From NCBI RefSeq assembly GCF_003570715.1, contig NZ_QXXQ01000013.1, positions 1 to 64,000 on the forward strand: a DNA stretch of 64,000 bases, read 5' to 3'. The notes beneath the pieces were generated by a model, which was not told where the DNA came from, searched no databases, and saw nothing but the letters and a program-made list of their open reading frames with translations. Source of the stretch: Gemmobacter lutimaris (GTDB taxonomy: Bacteria > Pseudomonadota > Alphaproteobacteria > Rhodobacterales > Rhodobacteraceae). Below are positions 51,949 to 61,776 of the stretch, piece by piece. Positions within the stretch are counted from its first letter, which is position 1. Every line of letters begins with the position of its first letter. Both the position numbers and the translations under genes were made by a program.

Positions 51949-52769
51949 GGCGTCACCCTGCGAAACCCGAGCACGGCAAACGCCATTGCCAGCAGCGGCC
52001 ACAACAGCACAGAGGCCAGCGACTGCCACGGCGGAATGCTTGCCGACGCGCCCGCCACGCCCGCCGCTACCGCCGTCGCCTCGGATGCAGCAAGGTTGTA
52101 GAGCCGGAACGCATCGGCCGGATTCGCCAGCAAGGCCAGCGGAAAGGCGTTGAGCGTGAACCACCCGCCATTGTCGGCCACCACCGCGGCCAGCAAGCCA
52201 AGGTCATACAGGACCACCAGCCCGAGCCACAGCCCGATTGCCAGCCCGGCCGCGCCCGAGGGCCGCCGTGACAGGGCCGACAGCGCATAGCCCGCGCCGA
52301 TGAAGGTGGCGCCCAGCAGAACCGAGGTCCAGAACAGCCGGACCAGCGCGGGCAGCCCGGCAACCGCCCCCGGATCGGACCAGAGCGCCGCAACACCGGC
52401 CAGCCCGTAGCCCGTGCCGCAAGCCAGGGCCAGCACCGCCAGATGTGCCAGCATCTTGCCCGCCAGCACCTCGGCCCGCGCGACCGGATAGGTCAGCAGC
52501 AGGGGCAATGTGCCGCGCTCCGCCTCGCCCGCGATGGCATCAAAGCTCATCAGCAGCGCCAGAAGCGGCACAAGATAGACACCCAGCGAGGTGAGGGAGG
52601 CCACGATGACCGACAGCCGGTCCACCCCCAGCCCTCCGGTGGGCGCCGATCCTGCGGCGGCCAGCACCAGCGAGAACAGACCCATCAGCGCAACGGCGAT
52701 AGAGACCCAGCGATTGCGCAGCGCGATGCGGAACTCGCAGCCGGCGGTGGCAAGAATGCGTCGGATCAT
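51945..52769 (-). CDS. nosY: NosY ABC permease
   Basis: 274 residues, about six membrane helices, ABC-2 type. It starts ILATAGCEFRIALRNRWVSIAVALMGLFSLVL and contains SFDAIAGEAERGTLPLLLTYPVARAEVLAGKML. It forms the membrane part of the NosDFY complex that works on NosZ copper-site assembly. Overlaps at both ends with nosF and nosL. Confidence 0.93.
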   Translation of the reverse strand: MIRRILATAGCEFRIALRNRWVSIAVALMGLFSLVLAAAGSAPTGGLGVDRLSVIVASLTSLGVYLVPLLALLMSFDAIAGEAERGTLPLLLTYPVARAEVLAGKMLAHLAVLALACGTGYGLAGVAALWSDPGAVAGLPALVRLFWTSVLLGATFIGAGYALSALSRRPSGAAGLAIGLWLGLVVLYDLGLLAAVVADNGGWFTLNAFPLALLANPADAFRLYNLAASEATAVAAGVAGASASIPPWQSLASVLLWPLLAMAFAVLGFRRVTP

Positions 52770-53650
52770 TGCCCGGCCCTCTGGCTGAAATGGCTGTAGA
52801 TGTCTTCAAGGCTGGGGGGCAGCACCTCCAGATCGGCAACCGCATCGCCCATCGCGGTAATCCGCGCCAACAGCGCCAGCTTCTCGTCCTGCGCACAGGT
52901 CAGATGCAGCACACCGCCCACTGCCACCGCGCCCGGCAGATCCAGTTCTGCCCCCGCGCGCGGCGTCACATGCAGCGCGACGGGCAGCGCCGCCTGCCGC
53001 CGCAGATCGGCCAGCGGGCCTTCGGCCACGAGCCGCCCTTTCGAGAGGATCAGGATACGATCCGTCCGCGCCTCCACCTCGGTCAGCGCGTGCGAGGAGA
53101 GCAGAATCGAAGCCCCGCGCGCCGCCAGCCCGTCCAGCAGCGCATAGAAATCGCGCCGCGACACCGGATCAAGGCCCGAAGTCGGTTCGTCCAGCACCAG
53201 AAGGCGCGGGCTGCCGATCAACGCCTGCGCAAGGCCGACACGCTGCCGCATCCCCTTGGAATAGGTGCCGATCCGCCGCCGCGCGGCCGCGCCCAGCCCC
53301 ACCTGCTCCAGCAGTGGCAGCGCCGCCGTTGCAGGCTCACCGCGAAGCGCGAGGTAGTGGCGCATCTGTTCCAGCCCGGTCAGCGCCGGGTGGAAGGCCG
53401 CGTTTTCCGGCAGATAGGCCACCTGCGCCCGTGCCGCAGCCGACCCCGGCGCGGCGCCGCAGACCGTAACCTGCCCCGCCGTTTGCGGGATCAGCCCGAG
53501 GATGATCTTCATCATCGTCGACTTGCCCGCACCATTATGGCCCAGCAGTGCGACACGCTCGCCCGGCGCGACGGAAAGCGTCACGTCCGACAGGGCCGTC
53601 ACCCCCGCGAATTGCTTAGTGAGACCCGAGATCGTCAGGGTTGAAGTCAT
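52766..53650 (-). CDS. nosF: NosF ABC ATPase
   Basis: 294 residues. Walker A GHNGAGKST, Q-loop AYLPENAAFHPALTGLEQMRHYLAL, signature YSKGMRQR, Walker B LLVLDEPTSGLDP and HALTEVE. Its 5' end overlaps the nosD 3' end by 35 bases, longer than the 4-base overlaps elsewhere in the operon. It provides energy to NosD/NosY. Confidence 0.93.
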   Translation of the reverse strand: MTSTLTISGLTKQFAGVTALSDVTLSVAPGERVALLGHNGAGKSTMMKIILGLIPQTAGQVTVCGAAPGSAAARAQVAYLPENAAFHPALTGLEQMRHYLALRGEPATAALPLLEQVGLGAAARRRIGTYSKGMRQRVGLAQALIGSPRLLVLDEPTSGLDPVSRRDFYALLDGLAARGASILLSSHALTEVEARTDRILILSKGRLVAEGPLADLRRQAALPVALHVTPRAGAELDLPGAVAVGGVLHLTCAQDEKLALLARITAMGDAVADLEVLPPSLEDIYSHFSQRAGQ

Positions 53651-54941
53651 CGAAATTGCCTTTCGCCCAACGGCCGGCCACTTCGGCCTCCATCGCGGCG
53701 ATGTCTGCGGATACGGGAAGGGTGAGCGGCGCCATCAGCGGCGCACTGTCCACCACGCCACCGGGCAGCGTGGCGGGGAAGTTCGATTGCGACCAGCGGA
53801 TCAGCTGCACCGATGGCGCGCCGGTCAGCAGCCGGGCCGCAGGCTGCGACCAGAGGATATGGTCCATCAGATCGTTCGGGCGGAACACCGAATCCGCGAT
53901 ACCATCGCCGTTCAGGTCGAAGGCCGGATGATCCGACCAGTAATTGCCGCGCCCCTTGAAGCTCCATTCCAGAAGCCTTGTGCCGACATATTTCACCTGC
54001 TCGGCATTGCCGATGAAGGCATTCCCGGTCAGAACATTGCGTTCCGATCCGGCGGTGAAATGGATGCCGATGCCGCAGCCCTCGAACCTGTTGCCCCAGA
54101 TCAGGTTCTTGTGGGCATTGTAGATGAACAGACATTTCTTCGTGCCGCCCCGCACCAGATTGCCCGAGACATCGGCGCTGTTGGCGAAGTTCAGCATCAC
54201 GCCATGCTCGCGATCGCCGAGGCTGCGGTTACCCTGCACCTTCACCCGGTCGGAGAACATGATGGCAAAGCCAAGATGGTTGCCGATGCTGATGTTGTCC
54301 GACACCTCGCTGTCATGGGTATACATATAGTGGACGGCAAAGCGCAGGTCGCGGAACAGGTTGCCGCGATACAGCCCCTTGCGCGAGGTGTTGGAAAAGA
54401 TGCCGTCGCGTCCCCAGCGCACGGAATTGCCGGTGACGACCGTGCCGGGGCTGTTCCAGATGTAGATACCGTTGCCCCGGTCATTCATGCGGGGGTTCCG
54501 GCGGCCCTCGATCACATTGCCGGTGACCTGTGCATCACGCCCGCCATGCACGTCGATCCCGTGCATGTTGTCTTGCAGCAGCAGGCCCGAGATGCGGGCG
54601 CGGTCGGCGCCCTTGAGGATCTTCACCCCCGAGTCCAGATCGGCATTGGCATTGCCCGATCCGGTGACGCTGAATCCTTCCAGCGCCACATCGGGGGCGG
54701 CGATGGTGATGACGGTGCCCTGCCCCAGCCCGTCAACCCGCGCCTCGCGCGGGCCGCGCAGGGTCAGCGGGCGGTCGATGCGAACGGGGCCAGGGTAGTC
54801 CCCGCCCTGCAACAGCAGCACATCGCCGGGGGCCGCCCCGGCGATGGCGGCGGCCAGCCCCGGCCCCGGCGCCACGGCACGCTGCTCCGCCAGGGCGGGC
54901 AGTGCGAGAAGGCACAGGGCAAGGGCCAGCCGCAGGGTCAT
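53616..54941 (-). CDS. nosD: NosD periplasmic beta-helix copper-assembly protein
   Basis: 441 residues from the ATG at 54941; the longer frame is a nosZ shadow. Signal peptide [16 protein letters not shown]. The right-handed parallel beta-helix (PbH1 repeats) is seen as recurring GNxI/VxG turns, for example [39 protein letters not shown] and [21 protein letters not shown]. It works with NosFY and NosL to load the CuZ cluster. Overlaps nosZ by 4 bases. Confidence 0.93.
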   Translation of the reverse strand: MTLRLALALCLLALPALAEQRAVAPGPGLAAAIAGAAPGDVLLLQGGDYPGPVRIDRPLTLRGPREARVDGLGQGTVITIAAPDVALEGFSVTGSGNANADLDSGVKILKGADRARISGLLLQDNMHGIDVHGGRDAQVTGNVIEGRRNPRMNDRGNGIYIWNSPGTVVTGNSVRWGRDGIFSNTSRKGLYRGNLFRDLRFAVHYMYTHDSEVSDNISIGNHLGFAIMFSDRVKVQGNRSLGDREHGVMLNFANSADVSGNLVRGGTKKCLFIYNAHKNLIWGNRFEGCGIGIHFTAGSERNVLTGNAFIGNAEQVKYVGTRLLEWSFKGRGNYWSDHPAFDLNGDGIADSVFRPNDLMDHILWSQPAARLLTGAPSVQLIRWSQSNFPATLPGGVVDSAPLMAPLTLPVSADIAAMEAEVAGRWAKGNFDDFNPDDLGSH

Positions 54942-56866
54942 TTCGGCTCCACGAACATGCGGCCGCGCATTTCCATGTGCAGCGCGTGGCAGAACCACTG
55001 GCAGTAATACCAGTATACCCCCGGATTGGCCGCGACGAAGGTCACCGACGAGGTCTGTTGCGGCCCGATCTCCATGGCAACACCGTGATTGCCCATGGTG
55101 AAGCCGTGGGTCAGATCGTCGATGTCGTCGAGGTTGGTGATGGTCACCGTGACCTCGTCGCCCTGCGTGACAGTAAATTCTTCCAGCGCGAACTGCGGCG
55201 CCTGGCTGGACATGTAGACCCGCACCTTGTTGCCATCGCGGATCACCGTGTCCTGATAGTCGTCGAGGTTGACCCCGTCCGCCTCGGCCTGCTTGCGGGT
55301 TTCGGCCCACATCGGATCGTTGCGATCCCAGACTGATTTGATGTTGGTCATCTTGCTGGCATGAACCGCAATCGCATCATGGGGTTCGGCGAAGGTGGGG
55401 CCGTCATGCACCACCACCATCTTGTCGCCCGAAATGTCGATCAACTGGTCATTCTCGGGCTTCAGCGGACCGACGTTCAGGAAGCGGTCTTTCGAGAATT
55501 TGCAGAGACAGACCATCCATTTTCCGTCGGCCTCCAGCGTTTCGCCCATCGAGGTCTTCAGGTGGCCGGGCTGATACTGCACATCCACCTTGTCGAGGAT
55601 CGGATCGACCTTTTCGCCCTTGTAGGCGGCAATCGCCTTGTCGATGTTCCACTTCACCACCTGGCTGTCGAGGAACAGCGAGGTATAGACATTGCCCTGC
55701 CCGTCAAAGGCATTGTGCAGCGGGCCAAGGCCCAGTTCCGGTTCGGCCACCACGCAGGACCGGGGTTCAGCGCCGGCAAAGACTGCATCCAGCAGCGTCA
55801 CGTCGATCACCGTGACGGTGGGCGACAGCTTGCCACCGATGCAGAGGTGGCGCTTGTCGGGCGCCATGTTGCAGCCATGCGGGTTGTTGGCGACCGGGAT
55901 ATAGCGGGTGAACTGGCTGTTCGCCTCTTTCCGGCCATCCAGAACCTTGACGCCATTCACCTCCTGATACTGCCCGGCCGCGATGGCCTTCTCGATCTCG
56001 GCAATGTTGAAGACGACCACATGGTCCATCTCGCTGGCCGTCATGTCGGCCAGATTCATGCCCATCTCGCTGTTGTAGCTGGTCGAGAAGGCCCATTTGC
56101 CCTCGTAATCGGCATCGCAGTTGTCAAGGTTGCCCGACACCATCACCTGCCATGCGACATCCCATTTGTCGGCATCGACGGCGGTGAAAATGTTCACATA
56201 GCTGCCGACATCCTTCATGGTGGAACCGTCGTTCACCAGCGGCGCTTCATCTTCGCCGTTGCAGAAGACATAGTTGGAACGCGGCCATTTCTGCGGGCGC
56301 ATGCCGTGGATGCCCTTGGCATTCGGGATTTCCAGAATGGCGTCGCATTTCATCACATCGCCACGCACCCGCGCCACCCGGGTATTGGCCTTGTCGTTCA
56401 TATAGAGGTAGCGGCCGTCATACTTGCCCTCGGTATAGGACATGTGGACATGGTGCAGGTCGCCATTGTCATGGATTTTCTTGCCATTGGCCTCCAGCAG
56501 CTTCTTTGTGCTGTCGCTCATCGTGCGCTGGTGGATGCGGATGGATTCATTCGTCTGCCCCCAGCCGGTTGCGGAGCAGCGGTTGAACACCGGCACGCGC
56601 ATCAGCTCGCGCATCGAGGGGATGCCCAGAATGCGCATCTCGCCGGTCTGGCCTGAAGACCAGAAGCCATAGTATTCATCAAGCTGCCCCGGCGCGACCT
56701 CGATACCCGCGGCGCGGGCGGCGCTTGTCGCGGCCATGGTGGCAAGGCCCGAGGCACCGGCGCCAAGCGCCAGCCGTCCACCAAGGGTGCTGGCAAGGGC
56801 GGCCCCGCCTGCGGTGGCGCCCAGCAGGGAACGGCGGCTCAGGCCGGATTTCGGTTCGGTGGTCAT
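54938..56866 (-). CDS. nosZ: NosZ nitrous oxide reductase, clade I (Tat-exported)
   Basis: 642 residues. Tat signal with S-R-R-S-L-L near residue 10 and a long hydrophobic/alanine stretch, placing it in clade I. The seven-bladed propeller with CuZ histidines includes [33 protein letters not shown] and [18 protein letters not shown]. The C-terminal CuA cupredoxin domain has C622, W624, C626, H630 and M633 in [13 protein letters not shown]. It reduces N2O to N2 in the periplasm, the last step of denitrification. Overlaps nosR by 4 bases. Confidence 0.97.
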   Translation of the reverse strand: MTTEPKSGLSRRSLLGATAGGAALASTLGGRLALGAGASGLATMAATSAARAAGIEVAPGQLDEYYGFWSSGQTGEMRILGIPSMRELMRVPVFNRCSATGWGQTNESIRIHQRTMSDSTKKLLEANGKKIHDNGDLHHVHMSYTEGKYDGRYLYMNDKANTRVARVRGDVMKCDAILEIPNAKGIHGMRPQKWPRSNYVFCNGEDEAPLVNDGSTMKDVGSYVNIFTAVDADKWDVAWQVMVSGNLDNCDADYEGKWAFSTSYNSEMGMNLADMTASEMDHVVVFNIAEIEKAIAAGQYQEVNGVKVLDGRKEANSQFTRYIPVANNPHGCNMAPDKRHLCIGGKLSPTVTVIDVTLLDAVFAGAEPRSCVVAEPELGLGPLHNAFDGQGNVYTSLFLDSQVVKWNIDKAIAAYKGEKVDPILDKVDVQYQPGHLKTSMGETLEADGKWMVCLCKFSKDRFLNVGPLKPENDQLIDISGDKMVVVHDGPTFAEPHDAIAVHASKMTNIKSVWDRNDPMWAETRKQAEADGVNLDDYQDTVIRDGNKVRVYMSSQAPQFALEEFTVTQGDEVTVTITNLDDIDDLTHGFTMGNHGVAMEIGPQQTSSVTFVAANPGVYWYYCQWFCHALHMEMRGRMFVEPK

Positions 56867-59031
56867 GGGGTCACTCCTTCAGAGGCGACGGGTTTTGCGT
56901 TGGGATGCCCGGCGGGTGGCGTGCCGATCGCCTCGCGCCGCTTCATCTTTTTGATGACCACCGGGCAGATGGTTTTTGACTGGTACAGAACCTGGCAATG
57001 CAGGCAGTTCACACATTCATTGGGGTTGATTTCCCCTGTCGGATGAATGGCTTGCACCGGGCATTGGTTCGCGCAGCTCTGACAGGGGCTGCCGCACTCC
57101 TTGTAGCGTTTCAGCCAGTCGAACATGCGGATACGCGCGGGGATCGCCAGCGCCGCCCCCAGCGGGCAGAGATAGCGGCAATAGAACCGCTCCACGAACA
57201 GACCCGCCATCAGCAGCGCCGCCGCATAGGCGACGAAGGGCCAGGCGCGGATGAATTTCAGGATGATCGCGGTCTTGAACGGCTCGACCTCGGCCAGATG
57301 CTCGGCCTGTTCGATGGACATGAGGCTGACCCCGAACAGGCCGAGGAAGATCATGTATTTCACCGGCCAGAGCCGTTCATGCAGGCCCCAGGGCAGTGTC
57401 CATTGCGGCACATGGAGCGCCCGCGCGATGCGGTTGGTGATTTCCTGAAGCGCGCCGAAGGGGCAAAGCCAGCCGCAATAGGCCCCGCGCCCCCAGAACA
57501 GCAGCGCGGCGGCCACGGCAAACCACAGGATGAAGGTCAGCGGGTCCAAAAGGAACGCCTGCCAGGAAAACCCGTTCACCAGCGCGCCGAACAACGCCAT
57601 CAGGTTCACGACCGACAGTTGCGCATTGGCGATCCAGCCCAGCCAGACCAACGTGACGGTCAGAAAGCCCATGCGGAACCAGAAGAACAGCCGCGCATTG
57701 CGGGTGGCGAAGGTCTGGAAGAAGAAAACCCCGGTCAGCACCAGCAGCATGACGGCAAGCGCGATGATGTCGGCCTGTGACCCCCGCCAGATCTTCTTCC
57801 ACAGATCGGCCTGCGCACTGCCTTCCTCTTGCGTGGCGACCACTTCGGCAGCGGCCGGGGCAGGCATGACCTTGCGCAGATAGGCGGCGGGCAACTGATA
57901 GCTCAGGTCAAACGTGGTGAAGACCTTTTCAATCGGCCCGACCTCGCGCTGCACAAGCAATTGGATGCGGAAGGGTTTCGCCGGATCGAAGCCGCTGTCG
58001 GCGGGAATGCGGAACAGATCTTTCTCGGTGAAATCCGGCGCATCGGCAGGGGCGAGGCTGACAAGCCTGCGGTGCATCCGGTCGCGGAAACGCACCGAAA
58101 CATCATCCTGAATCAGCACGATCCGGTCAAAGATACCGCCGCGCACATAGCCCGACCCCTTGAAGCTGTAGAGGCCGCGTCCCGCCAGCATCAGCGCGTG
58201 ATCGCCGGGTGGCAGCCAGCTTTGCAGGTTGGTGTATTCGGCCTCGCCCAGCAGCGCCCGGCCGATCCCCGGCACGGACACCAGCGCCGCCTGCATTTCG
58301 ATATAGCGGGTGTCGGGCGCATCCTTCAGCGCGCGTTCGCCCGCGCGCCTGTCCTCCAGCGCGGCGAAAGCCTCGTTCACCTGCGCCACGTCCAGCGACA
58401 GGCGGCGCAGCGTGCCGTTGCCTTCCATCGTGGCCCAGTCGGCAGGGGCTGCGACCTCGGGATCGACCTGAAACACCGGCCCCTGCGCAGGCGCATCGGG
58501 GTGCAAACCGCCAAGCCCAAGGGCCCGTGCCACCTTCAGCCCGGACCGCACGATGGAATCGTCGATCACCATGACCGTGACCGTAGCGCCGGAAATGATG
58601 TCGATGTCATGTCCGGTGCCGCCGGCATTGACCTCGGCCACCAGATCCAGCCCGATATAGCCCGCGACCATCGCCTTGATCTTCGCGTCGGGAATGCCGA
58701 TCAGCACGATGGGTTCGGAATGCTTGACCAGCGCTACCCCCAGTATGCGCGCCTGCGGATCCAGCGCGACAAGCGTGTGGATCGGCTTGCCGGAATAGCC
58801 GGTGGTGCCGACAAAGTCGCTTGTGACGAAAGCCCAGCCGATGGTCTCGCCACCTTTGAGGACGGGCACGACCGGCAGGTCGTCACGCATCGGACCATAG
58901 CCATCGGCCTGTGGCACCAGTTCAGCGGCTGGCAGTTTGGCCAGAAGGCCGGACAACAGCGGCTCGGCCAGCGCGAGCCGTGGCAGCATCAGCGCAAGGC
59001 AGACAAGGATCAGACGGACAAGCAGAATCAT
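56863..59031 (-). CDS. nosR: NosR flavo-iron-sulfur membrane protein
   Basis: 722 residues. Signal ([12 protein letters not shown]), then a periplasmic FMN-binding domain with the flavinylation motif S147-G-A-T-V-T152. Membrane helices lie about 415-640, with the cytoplasmic cysteine motifs CGWLCPFGA and [12 protein letters not shown]. Two [4Fe-4S] motifs are at the C-terminus ([17 protein letters not shown] and [12 protein letters not shown]). It passes electrons toward NosZ and is needed for nos expression and activity. NosX, encoded six genes away, is the matching FMN transferase. Confidence 0.96.
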   Translation of the reverse strand: MILLVRLILVCLALMLPRLALAEPLLSGLLAKLPAAELVPQADGYGPMRDDLPVVPVLKGGETIGWAFVTSDFVGTTGYSGKPIHTLVALDPQARILGVALVKHSEPIVLIGIPDAKIKAMVAGYIGLDLVAEVNAGGTGHDIDIISGATVTVMVIDDSIVRSGLKVARALGLGGLHPDAPAQGPVFQVDPEVAAPADWATMEGNGTLRRLSLDVAQVNEAFAALEDRRAGERALKDAPDTRYIEMQAALVSVPGIGRALLGEAEYTNLQSWLPPGDHALMLAGRGLYSFKGSGYVRGGIFDRIVLIQDDVSVRFRDRMHRRLVSLAPADAPDFTEKDLFRIPADSGFDPAKPFRIQLLVQREVGPIEKVFTTFDLSYQLPAAYLRKVMPAPAAAEVVATQEEGSAQADLWKKIWRGSQADIIALAVMLLVLTGVFFFQTFATRNARLFFWFRMGFLTVTLVWLGWIANAQLSVVNLMALFGALVNGFSWQAFLLDPLTFILWFAVAAALLFWGRGAYCGWLCPFGALQEITNRIARALHVPQWTLPWGLHERLWPVKYMIFLGLFGVSLMSIEQAEHLAEVEPFKTAIILKFIRAWPFVAYAAALLMAGLFVERFYCRYLCPLGAALAIPARIRMFDWLKRYKECGSPCQSCANQCPVQAIHPTGEINPNECVNCLHCQVLYQSKTICPVVIKKMKRREAIGTPPAGHPNAKPVASEGVTP

Positions 59032-59504
59032 CGGGCAACCTCTTTCAGGTTCCCGGTTTCTGCCCCGGCGCTGCGCGACAGGACTTGACCAAACTCAAGA
59101 CCCGTGGCGAAACGTCGAGGCTGCGGCAGGTCGCCGCGCTGGCAATGGGGCACATGCCACGCCTGCGGGGGACCGCGCGCCACCGGGCGAAGGTGCTGGC
59201 GCCGCACGGCGGTCACACCGGACAATACCCTGCCCAGCCGGACAAACCGGACAGGTGCTGCGCGAAGGACGACAGCGGGTTCAGGAAGGAACGTCAGCGA
59301 TGGCAGGCACTTCACACAATCGCAGCACCGCTTGCCCTCGACCGGGTTGCCCTGCGCATCCAGAAGGATCGTGGTGGCTCCGCCATCGCCGCAGATCACC
59401 ATTTCGGTGACACCGCCAAGGGCCGCATCACTGCGCAGCGCGCCCGACAGCACGAAAGCCAGCGTCAGCAACAGGCAGAGAAGGGCATGGAACAGGTGGC
59501 GCAT
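59028..59504 (-). CDS. nosC: NosC, small Cys-motif protein upstream of nosR
   Basis: 158 residues with an N-terminal signal or anchor (FHALLCLLLTLAFVLSG) and a C-x2-C-x2-C motif (C60, C63, C66 in KRCCDCVKCLP). This matches the small nosC gene that precedes nosR in Paracoccus-type nosCRZDFYLX clusters. Its function is unknown. The C-terminal half is Arg-rich and poorly conserved in appearance. It is first in the operon and overlaps nosR by 4 bases. Confidence 0.8.
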   Translation of the reverse strand: MRHLFHALLCLLLTLAFVLSGALRSDAALGGVTEMVICGDGGATTILLDAQGNPVEGKRCCDCVKCLPSLTFLPEPAVVLRAAPVRFVRLGRVLSGVTAVRRQHLRPVARGPPQAWHVPHCQRGDLPQPRRFATGLEFGQVLSRSAGAETGNLKEVAR

Positions 59505-59537
59505 GCGGCGGGTCTAGGCCCGCAGGGCCTTCGCAGC

Positions 59538-59553
59538 CTTGACCATAGTCAAG
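59538..59553 (-). promoter_or_regulatory. FNR/NnrR-type box of the nos operon
   Basis: Perfect palindrome with arms CTTGAC and GTCAAG around CATA (59538-59553). This is the FNR/CRP-superfamily format TTGAC-N4-GTCAA seen at oxygen- and NO-responsive denitrification promoters. Its centre is about 41 bases from the nosC start codon. If it acts at the usual -41.5 position, the transcript would begin at or very near the start codon. Confidence 0.75.
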
Positions 59554-59879
59554 ACTGACTGGTCAGCCCGTTGTCAGGGCTCCGGGATCTGCGGACGACA
59601 TGCCCGGCATGGGGCGAAAGCCGCGACACCGGCTGCTGGACGCCCGGTGGAATCGTCCAGCGTGTCGCATGCCGCAGCGGGAAAGGCGCGGGCGGTCGAT
59701 CTGGCGACATTCGCCGCGCTGGAGGACATAAGGCACGAAATGACGGCCTTTGCAGCGCCGATGCGGAAATGGCGGGCAGTTCGGGGGGCGGGGGGCGCCA
59801 TCGAAGGCTGCGGGATTGCCATGCTGCGGGGCGCGCTGCATGCTGCGGATCACCCTGCCTCGCTGATCTGACCGGCCTG
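59554..59879. other. Region between nos operon and nasT without a convincing gene
   Basis: The 326 bases hold plus-strand open frames, including one of 110 codons ending at 59871 that starts inside the FNR-type box. None has a recognisable domain or ribosome-binding site. The segment probably carries the nasT promoter and untranslated sequence. Confidence 0.5.
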
Positions 59880-60455
59880 ATGAAACCACTTTCCATCGTT
59901 CTGATAGAGAAAATCCCCGAACGCGCCGTGCTGATCACCGAGGCGTTGCGTGCAGAATGCGAGGTCACTGTGATCGACAGCGATCAGGGGCTGGCGCGGC
60001 GGATTGCCGAAATCGCCCCCGATCTGGTGCTGATCGACGTGGCCAACCCCTCGCGCGATACGCTGGAGGAACTCAGCCTCGCCTCCTCGCCGATGGAAAG
60101 GCCCGTGGCAATGTTCGTCGATCGTTCCGACCGCGATCTGACGCGCGCGGCGATCGAGGCCGGGCTTTCGGCCTATGTGGTAAACGGCCTCAGGGCCGAA
60201 CGCTTGCGCCCTGTGCTGGATGCGGCCATCGCGCGCTTTCACCTGTTCCAGCGGATGCGCGCCGAACTCACCGCCACCCGTGCGGCCCTGGAAGAACGCA
60301 AGATCGTGGATCGTGCCAAGGGCATCGTGATGAAGGCGCGCGGCATCGGCGAGGACGAGGCCTATGCCCTGCTGCGCCGCACCGCGATGGACCAGAAGAA
60401 GAAGATCGCCGAAATCGCACAGGCCATCCTCACGGCGGCGGACCTGCTGAAATGA
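59880..60455 (+). CDS. nasT: NasT, ANTAR-domain antiterminator
   Basis: 191 residues. The receiver-like domain (about 1-120) keeps D53 in LVLIDVANPS, but the usual acidic pair is replaced by E-K in LIEKIPERAV, fitting a receiver controlled by protein binding rather than phosphorylation. The C-terminal ANTAR RNA-binding domain is about 128-188: TRAALEERKIVDRAKGIVMKARGIGEDEAYALLRRTAMDQKKKIAEIAQAI. NasT binds leader RNA and prevents termination. NasS, encoded next with a 4-base overlap, holds it inactive without nitrate or nitrite. The matching leader is at 61563-61728. Confidence 0.95.
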   Translation: MKPLSIVLIEKIPERAVLITEALRAECEVTVIDSDQGLARRIAEIAPDLVLIDVANPSRDTLEELSLASSPMERPVAMFVDRSDRDLTRAAIEAGLSAYVVNGLRAERLRPVLDAAIARFHLFQRMRAELTATRAALEERKIVDRAKGIVMKARGIGEDEAYALLRRTAMDQKKKIAEIAQAILTAADLLK

Positions 60456-61537
60456 GCCATCTGTCCGTCACCGCCGGGTTTCTGCCGCTGATCGACGCCG
60501 CGCCGCTGATCGTGGCGCGCGAACTGGCCTTCGCCGAGGAAGAGGGGCTCGACCTGACCTTGCGGCGCGCGCCCTCGTGGTCGGCGCTGCGCGATCTGCT
60601 GACTTTCGGGCAGGTCGATGCGGCCTCGATGCTGTCGCCCATTCCCGTGGCGCAGGCGCTTGGGCTGGGCGGCGGCGCGGCGGCGCTGGACGCGTTGATG
60701 GTCACATCGCTAGGGGGCGAGATGATCGCCCTTCCCGATCATATCGCCCGGCAACTGGACGGGGTGGACCGTGCCGATCCCTTTGCGCTGCGGGCCGCGC
60801 TGCCGATGCCGCTTCGGATCGGGGTGCCCTTTCCCTTCTCGATCCATGCAGAGCTTCTGTATCGTTGGCTGGGCGAGGGGATCACGGTGCAGACCGTGCC
60901 GCCACCCCTGTTGCCCGATGCCATGGCGGCAGGCGAGCTGGATCTTTTCATCGTGGGCGAACCCTGGGCCACCGGGGCAATGGACCGGGGCATCGCAAGC
61001 CTTCTGCTTCCTGGCACCACGATCTGGCGCGCGCCGCCCGACAAGGTGCTGGCGATGCGGCACGACAGGGCGGAGGCAGACCCCGATCTGACCGGCCGTC
61101 TGATGCGGGCGGTCTGGCGGGCCTGCCGCTGGTTGCGCCTGCGCGAAAACCGGATCACCGCTGCCGAAATCATGGCCCGCCGCCCCTATCTCGACCTGCC
61201 GCCCGACCTGATCGAGCGCGCGATGGACAGCGGTGTGGAGTTCTTCGAAGGCTGCGCGACCTTTCCCTGGCGCAGTCAGGCCGAATGGATCGGCGCAAGG
61301 CTTGCCCGCCGACACGGGCTGGATGTCGCGCAGGCCCGCCATGCCGCGCAGGCAGTGTTTCGCAGCGATCTTTACCGTCTCCATCTGGGACCGGCAGGGG
61401 CCGACCTGCCCGCCGCCTCTTCCAGGCTGGAAGGCGCGGTCAGCGAGCCCGGCCTGCATCCGGCAGCCGCGGGACGGGTGCTTCTGCTGCCAGACAGGTT
61501 CTTCGACGGTGCGGTTTTTGACCCCGACACCGCCTGA
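60452..61537 (+). CDS. nasS: NasS, cytosolic nitrate/nitrite sensor
   Basis: 361 residues, similar to NrtA-type periplasmic nitrate-binding proteins but without a signal peptide, as expected for NasS. Features: VTAGFLPLIDAAPLIVARELAFAEEEGLDLTLRRAPSW, DAASMLSPIPVAQALGLGG, and LDLFIVGEPWATGAMDRGIASLLLPG. It sequesters NasT and releases it when nitrate or nitrite binds. The 3' end is followed by the 239-base nas leader. Confidence 0.94.
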   Translation: MSHLSVTAGFLPLIDAAPLIVARELAFAEEEGLDLTLRRAPSWSALRDLLTFGQVDAASMLSPIPVAQALGLGGGAAALDALMVTSLGGEMIALPDHIARQLDGVDRADPFALRAALPMPLRIGVPFPFSIHAELLYRWLGEGITVQTVPPPLLPDAMAAGELDLFIVGEPWATGAMDRGIASLLLPGTTIWRAPPDKVLAMRHDRAEADPDLTGRLMRAVWRACRWLRLRENRITAAEIMARRPYLDLPPDLIERAMDSGVEFFEGCATFPWRSQAEWIGARLARRHGLDVAQARHAAQAVFRSDLYRLHLGPAGADLPAASSRLEGAVSEPGLHPAAAGRVLLLPDRFFDGAVFDPDTA

Positions 61538-61562
61538 TCCGCACATATTCTAGGCATTTTCC

Positions 61563-61652
61563 GCGCCCTCACCGGCTGGCCCGGCGGATCGCTTGACCAG
61601 ACCGGCAGCAGGGCGCAGCGTGAAGGGGACTTCGGGAACAATGGCGTTCCCG
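61563..61652 (+). promoter_or_regulatory. ANTAR-target leader RNA hairpins of the nas operon
   Basis: The first element is a stem with arms GCGCCCT (61563-61569) and AGGGCGC (61610-61616) and inner pairing (CCGGCTGG with CCAG-A-CCGG). The second is a perfect 7-bp hairpin, CGGGAAC (61633-61639) and GTTCCCG (61646-61652), with hexaloop AATGGC. Its A1 and G4 are the bases conserved in ANTAR targets. It lies just before an intrinsic terminator, the architecture for NasT antitermination. Confidence 0.85.
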
Positions 61653-61680
61653 CAAGACTCCCCCCGAACATCATCCGAGC

Positions 61681-61728
61681 AAAGCCGCTCGACCGCAGGG
61701 TCTGTTCCCTGCTGTCGTGCGGCTTTTT
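61681..61728 (+). terminator. Leader attenuator of the nas operon
   Basis: A long nearly continuous hairpin: AAAGCCGC (61681-61688) pairs with GCGGCTTT (61719-61726), CGAC with GTCG, and GCAGGG (61695-61700) with CCCTGC (61707-61712), around loop TCTGTT. TTTTT and further T residues follow. It would stop transcription before the first structural gene at 61777 unless NasT binds the upstream hairpins. Confidence 0.85.
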
Positions 61729-61776
61729 CATTTTTCCAGAAAGGGACGAACCCATGATCCCGACTGCGGTGAAAAC

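Noticed and set aside
53502-55007. 501-codon plus-strand open frame opposite nosD
   Set aside because: It spans the nosF, nosD and nosZ boundaries on the other strand and shows no recognisable domain; shadow.
57829-59088. 419-codon plus-strand open frame opposite nosR
   Set aside because: It is antisense to the clearly coding nosR gene and is rich in His/Arg/Gln with no domain; this is a high-GC shadow frame.
59539-59871. 110-codon plus-strand frame before nasT
   Set aside because: Its start lies inside the FNR-type palindrome of the nos operon and no family resemblance is visible.
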